64,000 bases of DNA from Rhodococcus opacus B4 (GTDB lineage: Bacteria; Actinomycetota; Actinomycetes; Mycobacteriales; Mycobacteriaceae), in contig NC_012522.1 of NCBI RefSeq assembly GCF_000010805.1, forward strand, positions 1 through 64,000, given 5' to 3'. The notes under the pieces are model-generated. The model was not told the origin of the DNA and ran no database searches. It worked only from the letters and a program-made list of their open reading frames with translations. Both the position numbers and the translations under genes were made by a program. This document shows positions 1-7,900 of this stretch, piece after piece; the first letter of the stretch is position 1; each line of letters starts with the position of its first letter.

Positions 1-125
1 CGCGGCGCTGCTCCCGGCGCTCCGCGCCGGGAGACGGGGCGAGTCGCTGCGCTCCCCGCCAGGGAGCCGCTGCGCGGCTCGCAGTGGGTCCACTCCCGTT
101 GCCGACGATCGAGTCGCTTCGCTCC
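1..125. repeat. Telomere-like GCTNCGC palindrome cluster
   Basis: Four GCTNCGC heptamers lie at 19-25 (N=C), 46-52 (G), 69-75 (G) and 116-122 (T). Two sit at the tips of perfect hairpins: 11-20 with 24-33 (10-bp arms CTCCCGGCGC) and 64-70 with 74-80 (arms GAGCCGC). Palindromes with a central GCTNCGC are the known hallmark of Rhodococcus and Streptomyces linear-replicon ends. That position 1 is close to a real terminus is inference. Confidence 0.6.
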
Positions 126-704
126 TCTGAGTTTCCGAGATTAGGCTCTCACCAAATATTTTCATCGGCACGTTTGATCCGGTCCCCCACAGACGAACGA
201 GGCTGGGGAGACGGGGTGGTGCGCCCGACCCGCCGCCCACTCGCCTTCCTGTGCCGCTCCATATCATACCCACAGCATACCACCCACCCCCACACAACCC
301 AAAACATCGAAAACCTCAAATCATCCAAATCTATTGATCGACAACAACTTCCGAACCTTACAAGCTGGGGTTTGTGCACAAAACACGTAAAGACCTACTC
401 ACCAACTAATTACCGAAACATGTTGCAAATCAACGTCTTTCAAAAACGACTCAAAACCGGACGCAACAGACACCCGCGCGCCCGCCGGAACCCCGGCGCC
501 GCCACTCCCCGAACAGGTCGCCGGCGACCCCCACATCACAAACCGGGGGCATGCCATCACACCAGGTCACAGCACTATTACGCCCACCGGTGCCGAGGTC
601 GCATCGATCCCACCCCTAACCACCTACGCACCGCCCAGAATGGGCAGCAGGGAATTCAGCAGTAGTTCGCGTAGCTCGCGGCGACGCCTGGGAGGGAGCG
701 CGTC
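126..704. other. Subtelomeric region without recognisable genes
   Basis: About 580 bases with unusually AT-rich stretches around 260-440 for this genome. Open frames here have no recognisable domain. The end (690-704) contains a GGGAGGGAGC purine run that could be the ribosome binding site of the Clp-like gene at 705. Confidence 0.5.
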
Positions 705-1295
705 ATGGTGTTCGAGAGATTCTCCGATCAAGCCCGTCAAGTGGTCGTCCTCGCCGCCGGCGCCGCCCGCACCACCCACCAGAACTGGCGTCGGCACCGA
801 ACACCTGCTGGTCGGGATCTTCGAGGCCGGCGGCCGCGGAGCGGCAGCGCTGACCTCGTGGGGTGTCACCGCGCCGGCACTCGAGAGCAAGCTCGAGGGT
901 GCCAGCGCACCGGCAGGCTCCGCCCCTGCCGCAGGGCACATCCCGAACACCGGCGAAGACGAAGAAGGTCCTCGAAGCCAGCCTGCGCCAGACCACCCTG
1001 CTCGGGCACGAGAAGATCGGCACCAACCACCTCCTCCTGGCCCTGCTCGACGACCCCGCCTCCACCGGCACTCAAATCCTCACCGACCTCGCATCCCTGC
1101 CCATCAGCGAGATGCATGAGCACCTCAGACGCGAACTGGCCCAGCAGCCCACCCCAGGCCCCGCCCACCGCATCCCCATCCGACTCAGCAACGACAAATA
1201 CACCCGCGCCCACGCCGCCGCCCACACCGCCGGCCAGAACCTCGAAACCTCCGGTCCACGACCGCATCACCGACGCCCTCGAACAACCCGAATAG
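705..1295 (+). pseudogene. ClpC/ClpA N-terminal (Clp R) domain protein, frameshifted
   Basis: The protein can be reassembled only by reading three frames. MVFERFSDQARQVVVLAAGAAR reads from 705, VGTEHLLVGIFEAGGRGAAAL follows from about 791, KKVLEASL and LGHEKIGTNHLLLALL follow from about 955, and VHDRITDALEQPE ends at 1295. These blocks match the two repeats of the Clp N-terminal substrate/adaptor-binding domain. The full product would be about 196 residues without AAA modules, as in stand-alone actinobacterial ClpC-N proteins. Each junction is explained by one extra base (near 790, 950 and 1250). Product function is presumably lost. Confidence 0.7.
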
Positions 1296-1357
1296 CAGGT
1301 TGACGCAGAAGATCGACATGGTCGACCCACGTCACGGCCGTCGAGAAATGAGTGCAC

Positions 1358-1495
1358 ATGCGCTACGAATTCCGCGTCGCCGACCTCTGTCGGACACACT
1401 CGCCGAAGCTTTCCCCGAACTACACCGCGCCGCCCTGCCCGACCAGACCCTGTTCTACGGCAACCACGTCCACTTCGGCATACCCTCCGGCACCC
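1358..1495 (+). pseudogene. Fragment of a small conserved actinobacterial protein, frameshifted and 3'-truncated
   Basis: The ATG at 1358 starts MRYEFRVA; after about 1385 the sensible reading moves by one base to LSDTLAEAFPELHRAALPDQTLFYG. The joined peptide resembles the start of a small actinobacterial family that I recognise only by its MRYEL...LSDT...AFPEL pattern. The match stops near 1470, where sequence next to the opposite-strand hicB begins. It looks like the 5' half of a gene cut by a rearrangement. Its function is not known to me. Confidence 0.4.
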
Positions 1496-1861
1496 TCACC
1501 CCGCCTTCGTTTCGGCTCCCGTGCGGCCGCCGACGGGAGCGGAGAGTTTCTGGTTGACCAGCAGATTCAGCGAGACACCCTGCTCCTCGGCCTCGACCGC
1601 CAGCGTGCGGTGCACCCGCGGAGAGGTCCGCACGGTAAAGATGCCGCTGTAGGAGCGGTCAGCGATCGGCACGGGCGGCTGCTCGCCGGTACTCGCCATG
1701 TCCTCGAGGACGTCGCGGACGACGGCGACGATGCCGTCGAGGGCCTCATTCTGGGTTTCCGCGAGCCAGGACAGCGAGGGGAATTCGGCGACGATGCCGA
1801 CGAACTCGCTGTCCGGTTCCGACCAGGTCACCCGATAGGTGTAATGCGATCCGTCAGCCAT
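1496..1861 (-). CDS. hicB: HicB-family antitoxin
   Basis: This 121-residue protein would neutralise the HicA mRNA interferase and repress its own operon. Residues 1-60 look like the HicB degraded-RNase-H fold (YRVTWSEPDSEFVGIVAEFPSL). Residues 80-115 (YSGIFTVRTSPRVHRTLAVE, then GVSLNLLVNQKL) are a ribbon-helix-helix DNA-binding segment of the Arc/MetJ type. The ATG at 1861 lies inside the last codons of hicA, an 8-base overlap typical of hicAB operons. The reading frame is intact although the partner toxin gene is not. Length fits the family. HicB identity is from motif pattern only. Confidence 0.8.
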   Translation of the reverse strand: MADGSHYTYRVTWSEPDSEFVGIVAEFPSLSWLAETQNEALDGIVAVVRDVLEDMASTGEQPPVPIADRSYSGIFTVRTSPRVHRTLAVEAEEQGVSLNLLVNQKLSAPVGGRTGAETKAG

Positions 1862-2114
1862 TGTCTGCCTCCTTCACGACCTTGTCGTAAGCGGCGAGGA
1901 CCTGGTCGACCTGGTAAGGCTTGGCCTTGCCACCTTTGCTCTTCTGAATGTTCACCCGGGGGTCCCCGGGTCACGGCGTCTTGAACACCGCATGCGAAAT
2001 GCCGTTCTGACGTGGATCCCCGAAGACGTCGCAGCAGAAGTTGAACAGCTCGGTGTAGGTCACGCTCTGCGGACTGGCGCGCATCCTCGCGAGGAATTTC
2101 GTCTACTTCGACAC
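1854..2114 (-). pseudogene. hicA: HicA-type toxin with two in-frame stop codons
   Basis: Reading 2114 down to 1854 in one frame gives VSK, stop, TKFLARMRASPQSVTYTELF, then FGDPRQNGISHAVFKTP, stop, PGDPRVNIQKSKGGKAKPYQ and onward to VVKEADNG. Apart from the stops it is collinear with actinobacterial HicA-like toxins, including the SHAVFKTPW-GDPRVNIQ core with the conserved His. The stops are TAG at 2105-2103 and TGA at 1973-1971. The second replaces the expected Trp codon (TGG to TGA). Both are explainable by single transitions. The downstream antitoxin remains open. Confidence 0.7.
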
Positions 2115-2467
2115 GCCGGCATGGTATCACCAGCGATACCACTCGGGAGTGGGCAGCACGAGGCCGCCTCGCGCGCGTGATCCGCCCGATCGCCGAGGTG
2201 CGCGGCAACGGTCCCAGGAATAGCTGACCTGAACACGACCGGATCGAAACGGGGACCGCGCGACTAGTCAGGCAGACATGAACCAAATACTTTGTAAACC
2301 AATCGTGTTGATCGAGGAGCTTGTCAGTTTCGAGAGTCGGCTGCACTGGAGTCAGTACTCGGCTGCACGGTGGGCGGTGTGGTGAGAAATCGGCACGCCC
2401 CCGAGGTTCGCCCGCCGTCCGACGAGCGCATGCGCGAAGGTCGCTTTCTGCAACCACGAGATCCTAT
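2115..2467. other. Intergenic region, no gene seen
   Basis: About 350 bases between the hicA remnant and the operator of the nucleotidyltransferase module. Open frames on either strand show no family-like sequence. Confidence 0.4.
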
Positions 2468-2503
2468 CCCGTACTATAGTACGGGTAGACGTACAATAGT
2501 GCG
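2468..2503 (+). promoter_or_regulatory. Double palindromic operator upstream of the nucleotidyltransferase gene
   Basis: CCCGTACTATAGTACGGG at 2468-2485 is a perfect 18-base palindrome. CGTACAATAGTGCG at 2490-2503 is a weaker copy (CGTAC-N-ATAGT-N-CG). Their centres are 20 bases apart, about two helical turns, and 30-65 bases before the start at 2534. Two in-phase sites next to a gene with its own winged helix suggest autorepression. Confidence 0.65.
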
Positions 2504-2533
2504 TGAGCCTTGAGGCCTTGAGGGAACGGAATT

Positions 2534-3160
2534 ATGGATCTGATTCGGCCGCTGCAGACAGTGACGCCCACGCTTGACGGTGATGTGCTCTCTGCGCTGG
2601 CGGCCGCATCTGAGGCGACATTCACGACGGGCCAGTTGCACCGGGTGCTGCACCACCATTCGGAGGAGGGGATACGGAAGGTGTTGCAACGCTTGAGCAA
2701 GCAGGGCACGGTGCTGTCTTCGAGGGTGGGAAACGCGTTCGTGTACCAGCTCAATCGTGAGCACCTGGCCTTCCCTCATGTCGTGGGTCTTGCCGACTTG
2801 TCTGGCGAGTTCCTGCGCAGGTTGGAGGCGCGGTTGGCCGGCTGGGAGATTCCCCCGGTGTATGCCGCTGTGTTCGGTTCGGCTGCGCGCGGAACGATGA
2901 CGATCGACAGTGACATCGACATCTTCCTGGTCCGGCCGGACGACGTCGCAGAAGAGGAGTGGGATGAACAGGTGGCGGAGCTGATGGCCGAAGTGACCAG
3001 ATGGACCGGCAACGATGCGCGGGATCTGCAGTTCGCGCAGAGCGAGATCGCCGGCCGCGGCACGGACGAGCCGGTCCTGCGGGATGTGGTGAAGGAGGGG
3101 CTGACGGTGGCCGGTTCACGGGCCGGTTTCACCCGGTTGCTGCGTCGGGGTAATCGGTAA
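2534..3160 (+). CDS. Nucleotidyltransferase-domain protein with N-terminal winged helix (MNT-type antitoxin candidate)
   Basis: A 208-residue protein. Residues 15-72 form a winged-helix DNA-binding segment (TTGQLHRVLHH, EEGIRKVLQRLSKQG, a wing around SSRVGNAF). Residues 105-200 form a pol-beta-type nucleotidyltransferase domain with GSAARG at 115-120 and the metal-binding D-x-D at 127 and 129 (DSDIDIF). MNT proteins in MNT/HEPN toxin-antitoxin pairs AMPylate or otherwise neutralise the HEPN partner. The fused DNA-binding domain and the palindromes just upstream imply self-regulation. The stop overlaps the next start by one base (TAATG). The antitoxin role is inferred from pairing. Confidence 0.7.
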   Translation: MDLIRPLQTVTPTLDGDVLSALAAASEATFTTGQLHRVLHHHSEEGIRKVLQRLSKQGTVLSSRVGNAFVYQLNREHLAFPHVVGLADLSGEFLRRLEARLAGWEIPPVYAAVFGSAARGTMTIDSDIDIFLVRPDDVAEEEWDEQVAELMAEVTRWTGNDARDLQFAQSEIAGRGTDEPVLRDVVKEGLTVAGSRAGFTRLLRRGNR

Positions 3161-3567
3161 TGGGGCGGACGCGGCCGTGTGACCAGGCGGTCCGCCGAGG
3201 CCGGCTGAAAAAAGCCGAACAGTTCTTTCACCTGGCCGAGATCGGTCGCGACTTCGCCGACGAGCCGGACGGTGTCGACGATGCGGTCGTGACCTTGTGG
3301 GTGCACGCGGGCATCGCAGCCTCGGATGTCATCTGTTGCGCGCGACTGGGTAAGCATGCGCAGGGCGAGGACCACAAGGATGCCGTCACGGTGCTCGGGT
3401 CCGTCGACCCGACCACGGCGAAACACCTCAGCGTGCTGCTCGGCCTCAAGACGCGGTCCGGTTACACCGATATGCCGACGAGCCGCACCGAATCGAAGCG
3501 CGCCGAACGTGCCGCCGAAGCTCTGATAGAGGCTGCCCGTCGCGCGCACGCTCAGGCCGGAACGTAA
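3160..3567 (+). CDS. HEPN-like protein, partner of the nucleotidyltransferase
   Basis: A 135-residue, mostly helical protein translated with the gene before it. The pattern (LKKAEQFFHLAEIGRDF, then WVHAGIAASDVICCARLGKH, then LLGLKTRSGYTD with an alanine/arginine-rich last helix) resembles HEPN or HI0074-like substrate-binding proteins that pair with minimal nucleotidyltransferases. I do not see a clean R-X4-6-H RNase motif; the nearest candidates are Arg/His in ARLGKHAQGEDH and the KTRSGY segment. It may be a ribonuclease toxin, or a non-nucleolytic HEPN that the enzyme modifies. Confidence 0.6.
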   Translation: MGRTRPCDQAVRRGRLKKAEQFFHLAEIGRDFADEPDGVDDAVVTLWVHAGIAASDVICCARLGKHAQGEDHKDAVTVLGSVDPTTAKHLSVLLGLKTRSGYTDMPTSRTESKRAERAAEALIEAARRAHAQAGT

Positions 3568-3980
3568 GACTCGAAACTGGCGTCATCGGAGTCAAATCAG
3601 ATCGAGCGAATAGAGCCTCGATCGATCAGTGACCTGAAGCGACGCACCCCGTAAATTCGGGCTGGAGCGGACACTCTGGGCGGGTCCGGGTCCGGGTCCG
3701 GCGTGACGTTTCCAGTCGCCGCCACATCGTGGGCGGACTGGTAGACAGACCAGGGGCGGTGGAACGCTCGGATCAGGAGGCCTCGATGCCGCGTCCGTCA
3801 TCATGGGTGAGTACGACGGCGTCCGCCCTCGGTGGGGTGGCTGTGACCGATCCCGACCATGTTCACGTGGTGGTTACCCTGATCGTCACCGCAGGCGTCT
3901 ACCGTGAGAGACGCCCTTCATCCGGTATCGCCGCCGATCCGGGCCCCTCCCCTCGCCGAGCCCCTGCCCGTGGAGCAGCC

Positions 3981-4106
3981 ATGGAAATACTAGCCATCAT
4001 CGTCGCCCTGACCACCGCCATCCTCATCATCCCCGGCGCCTATCTTCTGCTGTGCGCTGTGATACTCGTCGAACAACGTCAACTCGAAGCCGACCACGAC
4101 CAGTAA
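3981..4106 (+). CDS. Small single-helix membrane protein (41 aa)
   Basis: The ATG at 3981 is preceded by GGAG seven bases upstream. The product begins MEILAIIVALTTAILIIPGAY, continues with LLLCAVILV and ends in a charged tail EQRQLEADHDQ. It is essentially one transmembrane helix with a short cytoplasmic tail. No family is recognised. The open frame extends upstream to 3729, but that part lacks convincing protein character. Confidence 0.45.
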   Translation: MEILAIIVALTTAILIIPGAYLLLCAVILVEQRQLEADHDQ

Positions 4107-5166
4107 TGGCCACAGCCGTCTCGACTGCTGGTTCACCAAGGTCGCCATCAAACTCGAAACTCACTGGGGTAGAGGGAGTTTAGATAACTAGTTGACGTAA
4201 TATTGGTTTTCGGCGCATGGCGGAGGTGGTCACTTTTGCTGCGATCGCGCAGCTGCGAGCACAGAACGCCCCACTGCCGAAGCGAGGAGCGTTCGTTGTG
4301 GGTGGGTGGGCGCGCAAGGCTGGAAACCGCTGGATAGGGCTGCCGACAGGGGTGCTTACGCCCCGGAGACCTCCTACACGAACCACTTCCCTCAGCTACT
4401 GCCTCGGGCACCCAATTCTGTCGCCGGTGATTGCGTCGACGCAACACCGAAGCAGGTGACCTGCACGGCGGCGGAGCTACGCGGAGGTTCCCCAGACATA
4501 CGTCGGGCGGCGCCCTTGATGAAGGGGCGCCGCCCGCGAGCACGAACATCTGGTTACCAAGCTGCATGGTTGCGCGGGGTCAAATGTGGCCTCGGCGTCA
4601 GAGAACCCCCTCGTCCTGACGCAGGCCCACCGCGCTGAGCCCAGTTAGTGGGCCGTGCTTTTTGCGTCGGTGCCTACAACTCGTGCTGGGTGCCACGACC
4701 GAGAGGTGGAATCTTCTCTTCCGGTTCGACCTTGGTCTGCCGTGGATCCGTACCTCAGGTCTACCCCGCATATCCCATTAAGGCAATGGACGTGCATCCG
4801 AGCGCCCCGGGCGGGTCGCCGACCTGACCAGTTGGGTGCGACAGACCTCACCCCCGAGGCGTACAAAGGAAAGACACCGATGAGGCACTGCACGGTGGCA
4901 ACAGAGTCCCCCACCCGCGCGAAATACGTGACTGGTGGAGCGATCTCCTCTCGTCCTACACACCGAGAGGACATCGCATGAGCGTTCTGTGGGTGCCGCG
5001 GGCACGATCGGATGCATACTGGGAGAAGTAAATCTGCGAGGAAACACACGCCGGCGAGAATGCCGAAGCGAGTGAATCCACAGCGGCTGCGAAACGCCCG
5101 AACCTGGTTGACCACAGCCGTGGGCTCCGCAACGTCGCCGACCCACCTGCGGATCACGGCGAGTAG
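4107..5166. other. Gene-poor stretch with hairpins
   Basis: No convincing gene on either strand. 4505-4535 forms a GC-rich hairpin (GGGCGGCGCCC, loop, GGGGCGCCGCCC). 4639-4653 forms a small hairpin (GCCCA/TGGGC) followed by a short T run at 4659-4663, a possible terminator. An AT-rich patch with GTCAACTAGTTATC (minus strand) lies near 4180-4210. A long minus-strand open frame (4645-5157) has no domain and is doubtful. Confidence 0.4.
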
Positions 5167-6435
5167 TCAAGTCACCTCGGGCAGTTCGCGTGCCGGGTTG
5201 AGGACCCTTCTGCCCCTGCCCCTTTCGCCCACGCGGGGGATGCTCGCGGTTGCCACCATGGCGGCGAGCACGGCTGCGCCGGCGAGGATCAGGTACGCGT
5301 GGGCGTAGCTGCCCGTCCACGCTGACAACGCGGTCCCGGCCCACGGGGCGAGGGCCATGACGATGACGACCGGCGCGGACATCAGCCCGTTGAGGCGCCC
5401 GTAATGGGTGGCACCCCACCTGTCGGTGATCGCGGTGGCCTGGATCAGGGTGAAGATCCCGCGGACCAGCCCGGCGCCGATGGCGACCGCGATCAGCGCG
5501 ACCATCGTGGACACGATCCCGAGCAGCGCGGTGGTGACCGCGGTCGCGGCGAGGATCATCACGATCCGGGTGCGGGCGGTGGTGCGCGCCGCGAGCGGCA
5601 GGTAGCCGATGCGGCCGAGGACCTGCCCGGCCCCACCCAACCCCAACGTCAGGGCCGCGAGGGACGGGGAGAAGCCCTGCTCGATCAGCAGCGGCACCAG
5701 GTTGAACACCCCGGCGAACGCGGCGAACGCCCCCAAACTCAGTGCGATCACGAGGGCGAGGAACGCCCATGAGCGGGAGGCATCGCGGTGATCGACCGGA
5801 TGCGTCCCGGTCGGGACGAGTGGGTGCGGCCACCGCCCCCGCAAACCCAGCAGGTGCCCGGGCACGGTGACCACCGCCAAGATGGCGGCGAGCGCGAGAT
5901 ACGTGGCCCGCCAGTCGTACAGGTCCACCAACGCCGCGGTCAGCGGGGCGAACACGGTGCTGGCCAAACCCGCGGCCAGAGTGAGGATCATCAGCGCCTT
6001 CACGTAGCCGTCGCCGTACCAGCGGGTCAGCGCTGCGAACGCCGGCGGATACAGCACCGCGCCCATCGCGATCCCGGCGGCGATCCAGCCGGCGTAGAAG
6101 ATCGGCAGGTTCGGGGCGGCCGCCACGACCAGCAGCGACGGGACGGCGAGGACGGATCCGGCGGTCATCACCGCCCGCGGCCCGATCCGGTCGATGATCC
6201 GCCCCACCGGGATCCCGGTCAGGGCGGCGGCAAGCTGGGACAGGGAGAACGCCGCCACGATCACCGGCAGCGACCACCCGGTGTCCGCCGAAATGGACAC
6301 CGACAGCACCGGAAACGCGTAGTACAGGATGCCCCAGCTGGTGATCTCGGTCAGGCACAGCACCGTCAGGACCCGCCGCAGACCACCCCGATCGAGCGTC
6401 GGAGTGGTCTGCGGCAGGGCACTGGTGTCGGCCAC
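5167..6435 (-). CDS. MFS transporter of an arsenic-type module
   Basis: A 422-residue major facilitator superfamily protein with about 12 hydrophobic helices (first helix around residues 20-45, WGILYYAFPVLSVS), the GRIIDRIGPR loop between helices 2 and 3, and a second-half GRIGYLPLAARTTAR loop. Start at 6435 lies four bases after the stop of the flavin monooxygenase, so the two are probably one operon read leftwards. Beside an ArsR-regulated monooxygenase it plausibly exports an arsenical or an oxidised product. The substrate cannot be read from sequence. It ends in a basic RGRGRR-type tail. Confidence 0.85.
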   Translation of the reverse strand: MADTSALPQTTPTLDRGGLRRVLTVLCLTEITSWGILYYAFPVLSVSISADTGWSLPVIVAAFSLSQLAAALTGIPVGRIIDRIGPRAVMTAGSVLAVPSLLVVAAAPNLPIFYAGWIAAGIAMGAVLYPPAFAALTRWYGDGYVKALMILTLAAGLASTVFAPLTAALVDLYDWRATYLALAAILAVVTVPGHLLGLRGRWPHPLVPTGTHPVDHRDASRSWAFLALVIALSLGAFAAFAGVFNLVPLLIEQGFSPSLAALTLGLGGAGQVLGRIGYLPLAARTTARTRIVMILAATAVTTALLGIVSTMVALIAVAIGAGLVRGIFTLIQATAITDRWGATHYGRLNGLMSAPVVIVMALAPWAGTALSAWTGSYAHAYLILAGAAVLAAMVATASIPRVGERGRGRRVLNPARELPEVT

Positions 6436-6439
6436 CGAT

Positions 6440-7798
6440 TTATCCGCCCGCGCGGGTAGTGGTGAGGCTGATCAGTGCCAGGTCCGGAGCGGGGCAGCAC
6501 CCAGCGGGGGCATCCACGGCGTCGGCGGGGGTGTCGGGATCGTCGAACACCCCCGCCCCGCCACACACCCCGGTCTCGGGCAACGTGAGCTCGACCCGGG
6601 CGGCCGCGTCATGGTCCCCGTCGAGGGTGGCGGCGATGGAGCGGACCTGCTCGTAGCCGGTCATCGCCAGGAACGTCGGGGCGCGGCCGTAGCTCTTCAT
6701 CCCGGCCAGGAACACATTCGGCTCCGGATGCGAGAGTTCGGCGACGCCGTGTGGGTAGACGGTGCCGCAGGAGTGCACGTTCGGGTCGATCAACGGCGCC
6801 AACTGGGTCGGGGCCTGCAGCACCGGGTCGAGGCCGAGGCGGATCTCCGACAACCAGGACAGATCGGGCCGGAACCCGGTGAGCACCACCACCCGATCGA
6901 CGTCGTCGATGCGGGCACCGGTGTCGGAGACCAACACCACCCGGTCATCGTCGTCGGCGGGTTCGATGGTGGCGGTGCGGAATCCGGGAACCACAGTCAG
7001 CAGTCCGGCGTCCAGGGCCGCCTTGGCGCGCAGGCCGAGGGCGCCGCGGGCGGGCAGCTGGTCGTCGTCGCCGCCGCCGAAGGTGGAGCCGACGTCGCCG
7101 CGGCGCAGCACCCAGCTGATTCGGGTGCCCGGCGTCTGCTTCTCCAAGTCGGCCAAGGCGACGATGGCGGTCATCGCCGAGTGCCCGCTGCCGGCGATCA
7201 CGATGTGCTTGCCCGCATACCTCGCTCGCACTGCCTCGTCGGCGAGGTTCGGGACCCGGTACTCGATGACATCGACGGCGTCGCGCTCGCCGAGGGCGGG
7301 CAGGCCCTCCCCACCGAGGGGGTTGGGGGTGGTCCAGGTTCCGGAGGCGTCGATGACAGCCTGGGCGGTGATGCGGTCCTCGGTGCCGTCGGCGCGGCGC
7401 AGGTGCACCGACAGTGGTTCGGTGTCGCGGCCGGCGTCGACGACCCGGTCGCGGCCGCGGCGGGCCACCCCGACCACCTCGGTGTTCAGCTGCACGATGT
7501 CGTCGCCGAGCGCGTTCGCCAAGGGGACCAGGTAGTCGCGGGTCCAGTCCTGGCCGGTCGGGTACGCGTCGTCGTCCGGGGCAATCCAGCCGGTTGCGTC
7601 GAGCAGGCGGCGGGCGGCGGGGTCGATCAGTTCACCCCAGCGGGAAAACAGCCGCACGTGATTCCACTCCGCGATCGCCGCACCGGCGCTCTCCCCGCGT
7701 TCGAAGACCAGCGCCGTCAGGCCTCGTTCACGCAGCTGTGCGGCGGCGGCGAGGCCGACCGGTCCGGCCCCTACGACGACTACGGGCAAGGTGTTCAT
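6440..7798 (-). CDS. arsO: Flavin-dependent monooxygenase, ArsO-like
   Basis: A 452-residue FAD/NAD(P)H-dependent monooxygenase. GAGPVG at residues 10-15 is the FAD dinucleotide-binding motif; a second nucleotide-binding motif (GSGHSAMTAI) follows near residue 205. The C-terminal tail holds Cys residues (CGGAG, then GCCPAP). Start at 7798 was chosen because the three ArsR-type operators lie just upstream; the open frame beyond is a shadow of the divergent gene. ArsO-type enzymes occur in arsenic operons with transporters, and their exact reaction is not firmly settled. Operon with the MFS gene downstream. Confidence 0.75.
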   Translation of the reverse strand: MNTLPVVVVGAGPVGLAAAAQLRERGLTALVFERGESAGAAIAEWNHVRLFSRWGELIDPAARRLLDATGWIAPDDDAYPTGQDWTRDYLVPLANALGDDIVQLNTEVVGVARRGRDRVVDAGRDTEPLSVHLRRADGTEDRITAQAVIDASGTWTTPNPLGGEGLPALGERDAVDVIEYRVPNLADEAVRARYAGKHIVIAGSGHSAMTAIVALADLEKQTPGTRISWVLRRGDVGSTFGGGDDDQLPARGALGLRAKAALDAGLLTVVPGFRTATIEPADDDDRVVLVSDTGARIDDVDRVVVLTGFRPDLSWLSEIRLGLDPVLQAPTQLAPLIDPNVHSCGTVYPHGVAELSHPEPNVFLAGMKSYGRAPTFLAMTGYEQVRSIAATLDGDHDAAARVELTLPETGVCGGAGVFDDPDTPADAVDAPAGCCPAPDLALISLTTTRAGG

Positions 7799-7813
7799 CT
7801 CGAAAATCCTTCC

Positions 7814-7889
7814 ATCGACGTTCATCGATCCTCTAAGTTGGGAGAGTATCGACATGTGTCGATGAATGCAACCATCGACGTATATCGAT
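7814..7889. promoter_or_regulatory. Three ArsR-type operators between divergent arsenic genes
   Basis: ATCGACGTTCATCGAT (7814-7829), ATCGACATGTGTCGAT (7848-7863) and ATCGACGTATATCGAT (7874-7889) share ATCGAC-N4-(A/G)TCGAT. They fill the 102-base gap between the monooxygenase start (7798) and the ArsR-fusion start (7901). A related TCGACGTATGTCGA lies at the start of the arsR at 13196. This implies divergent repression by ArsR relieved by an arsenical. Confidence 0.75.
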
Positions 7890-7900
7890 ATAGTGAACCC

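Noticed and set aside
4645-5157. A 170-codon minus-strand frame before the MFS gene's end
   Set aside because: No domain, and unusual amino-acid composition (many Cys, Arg and Ser); considered chance.
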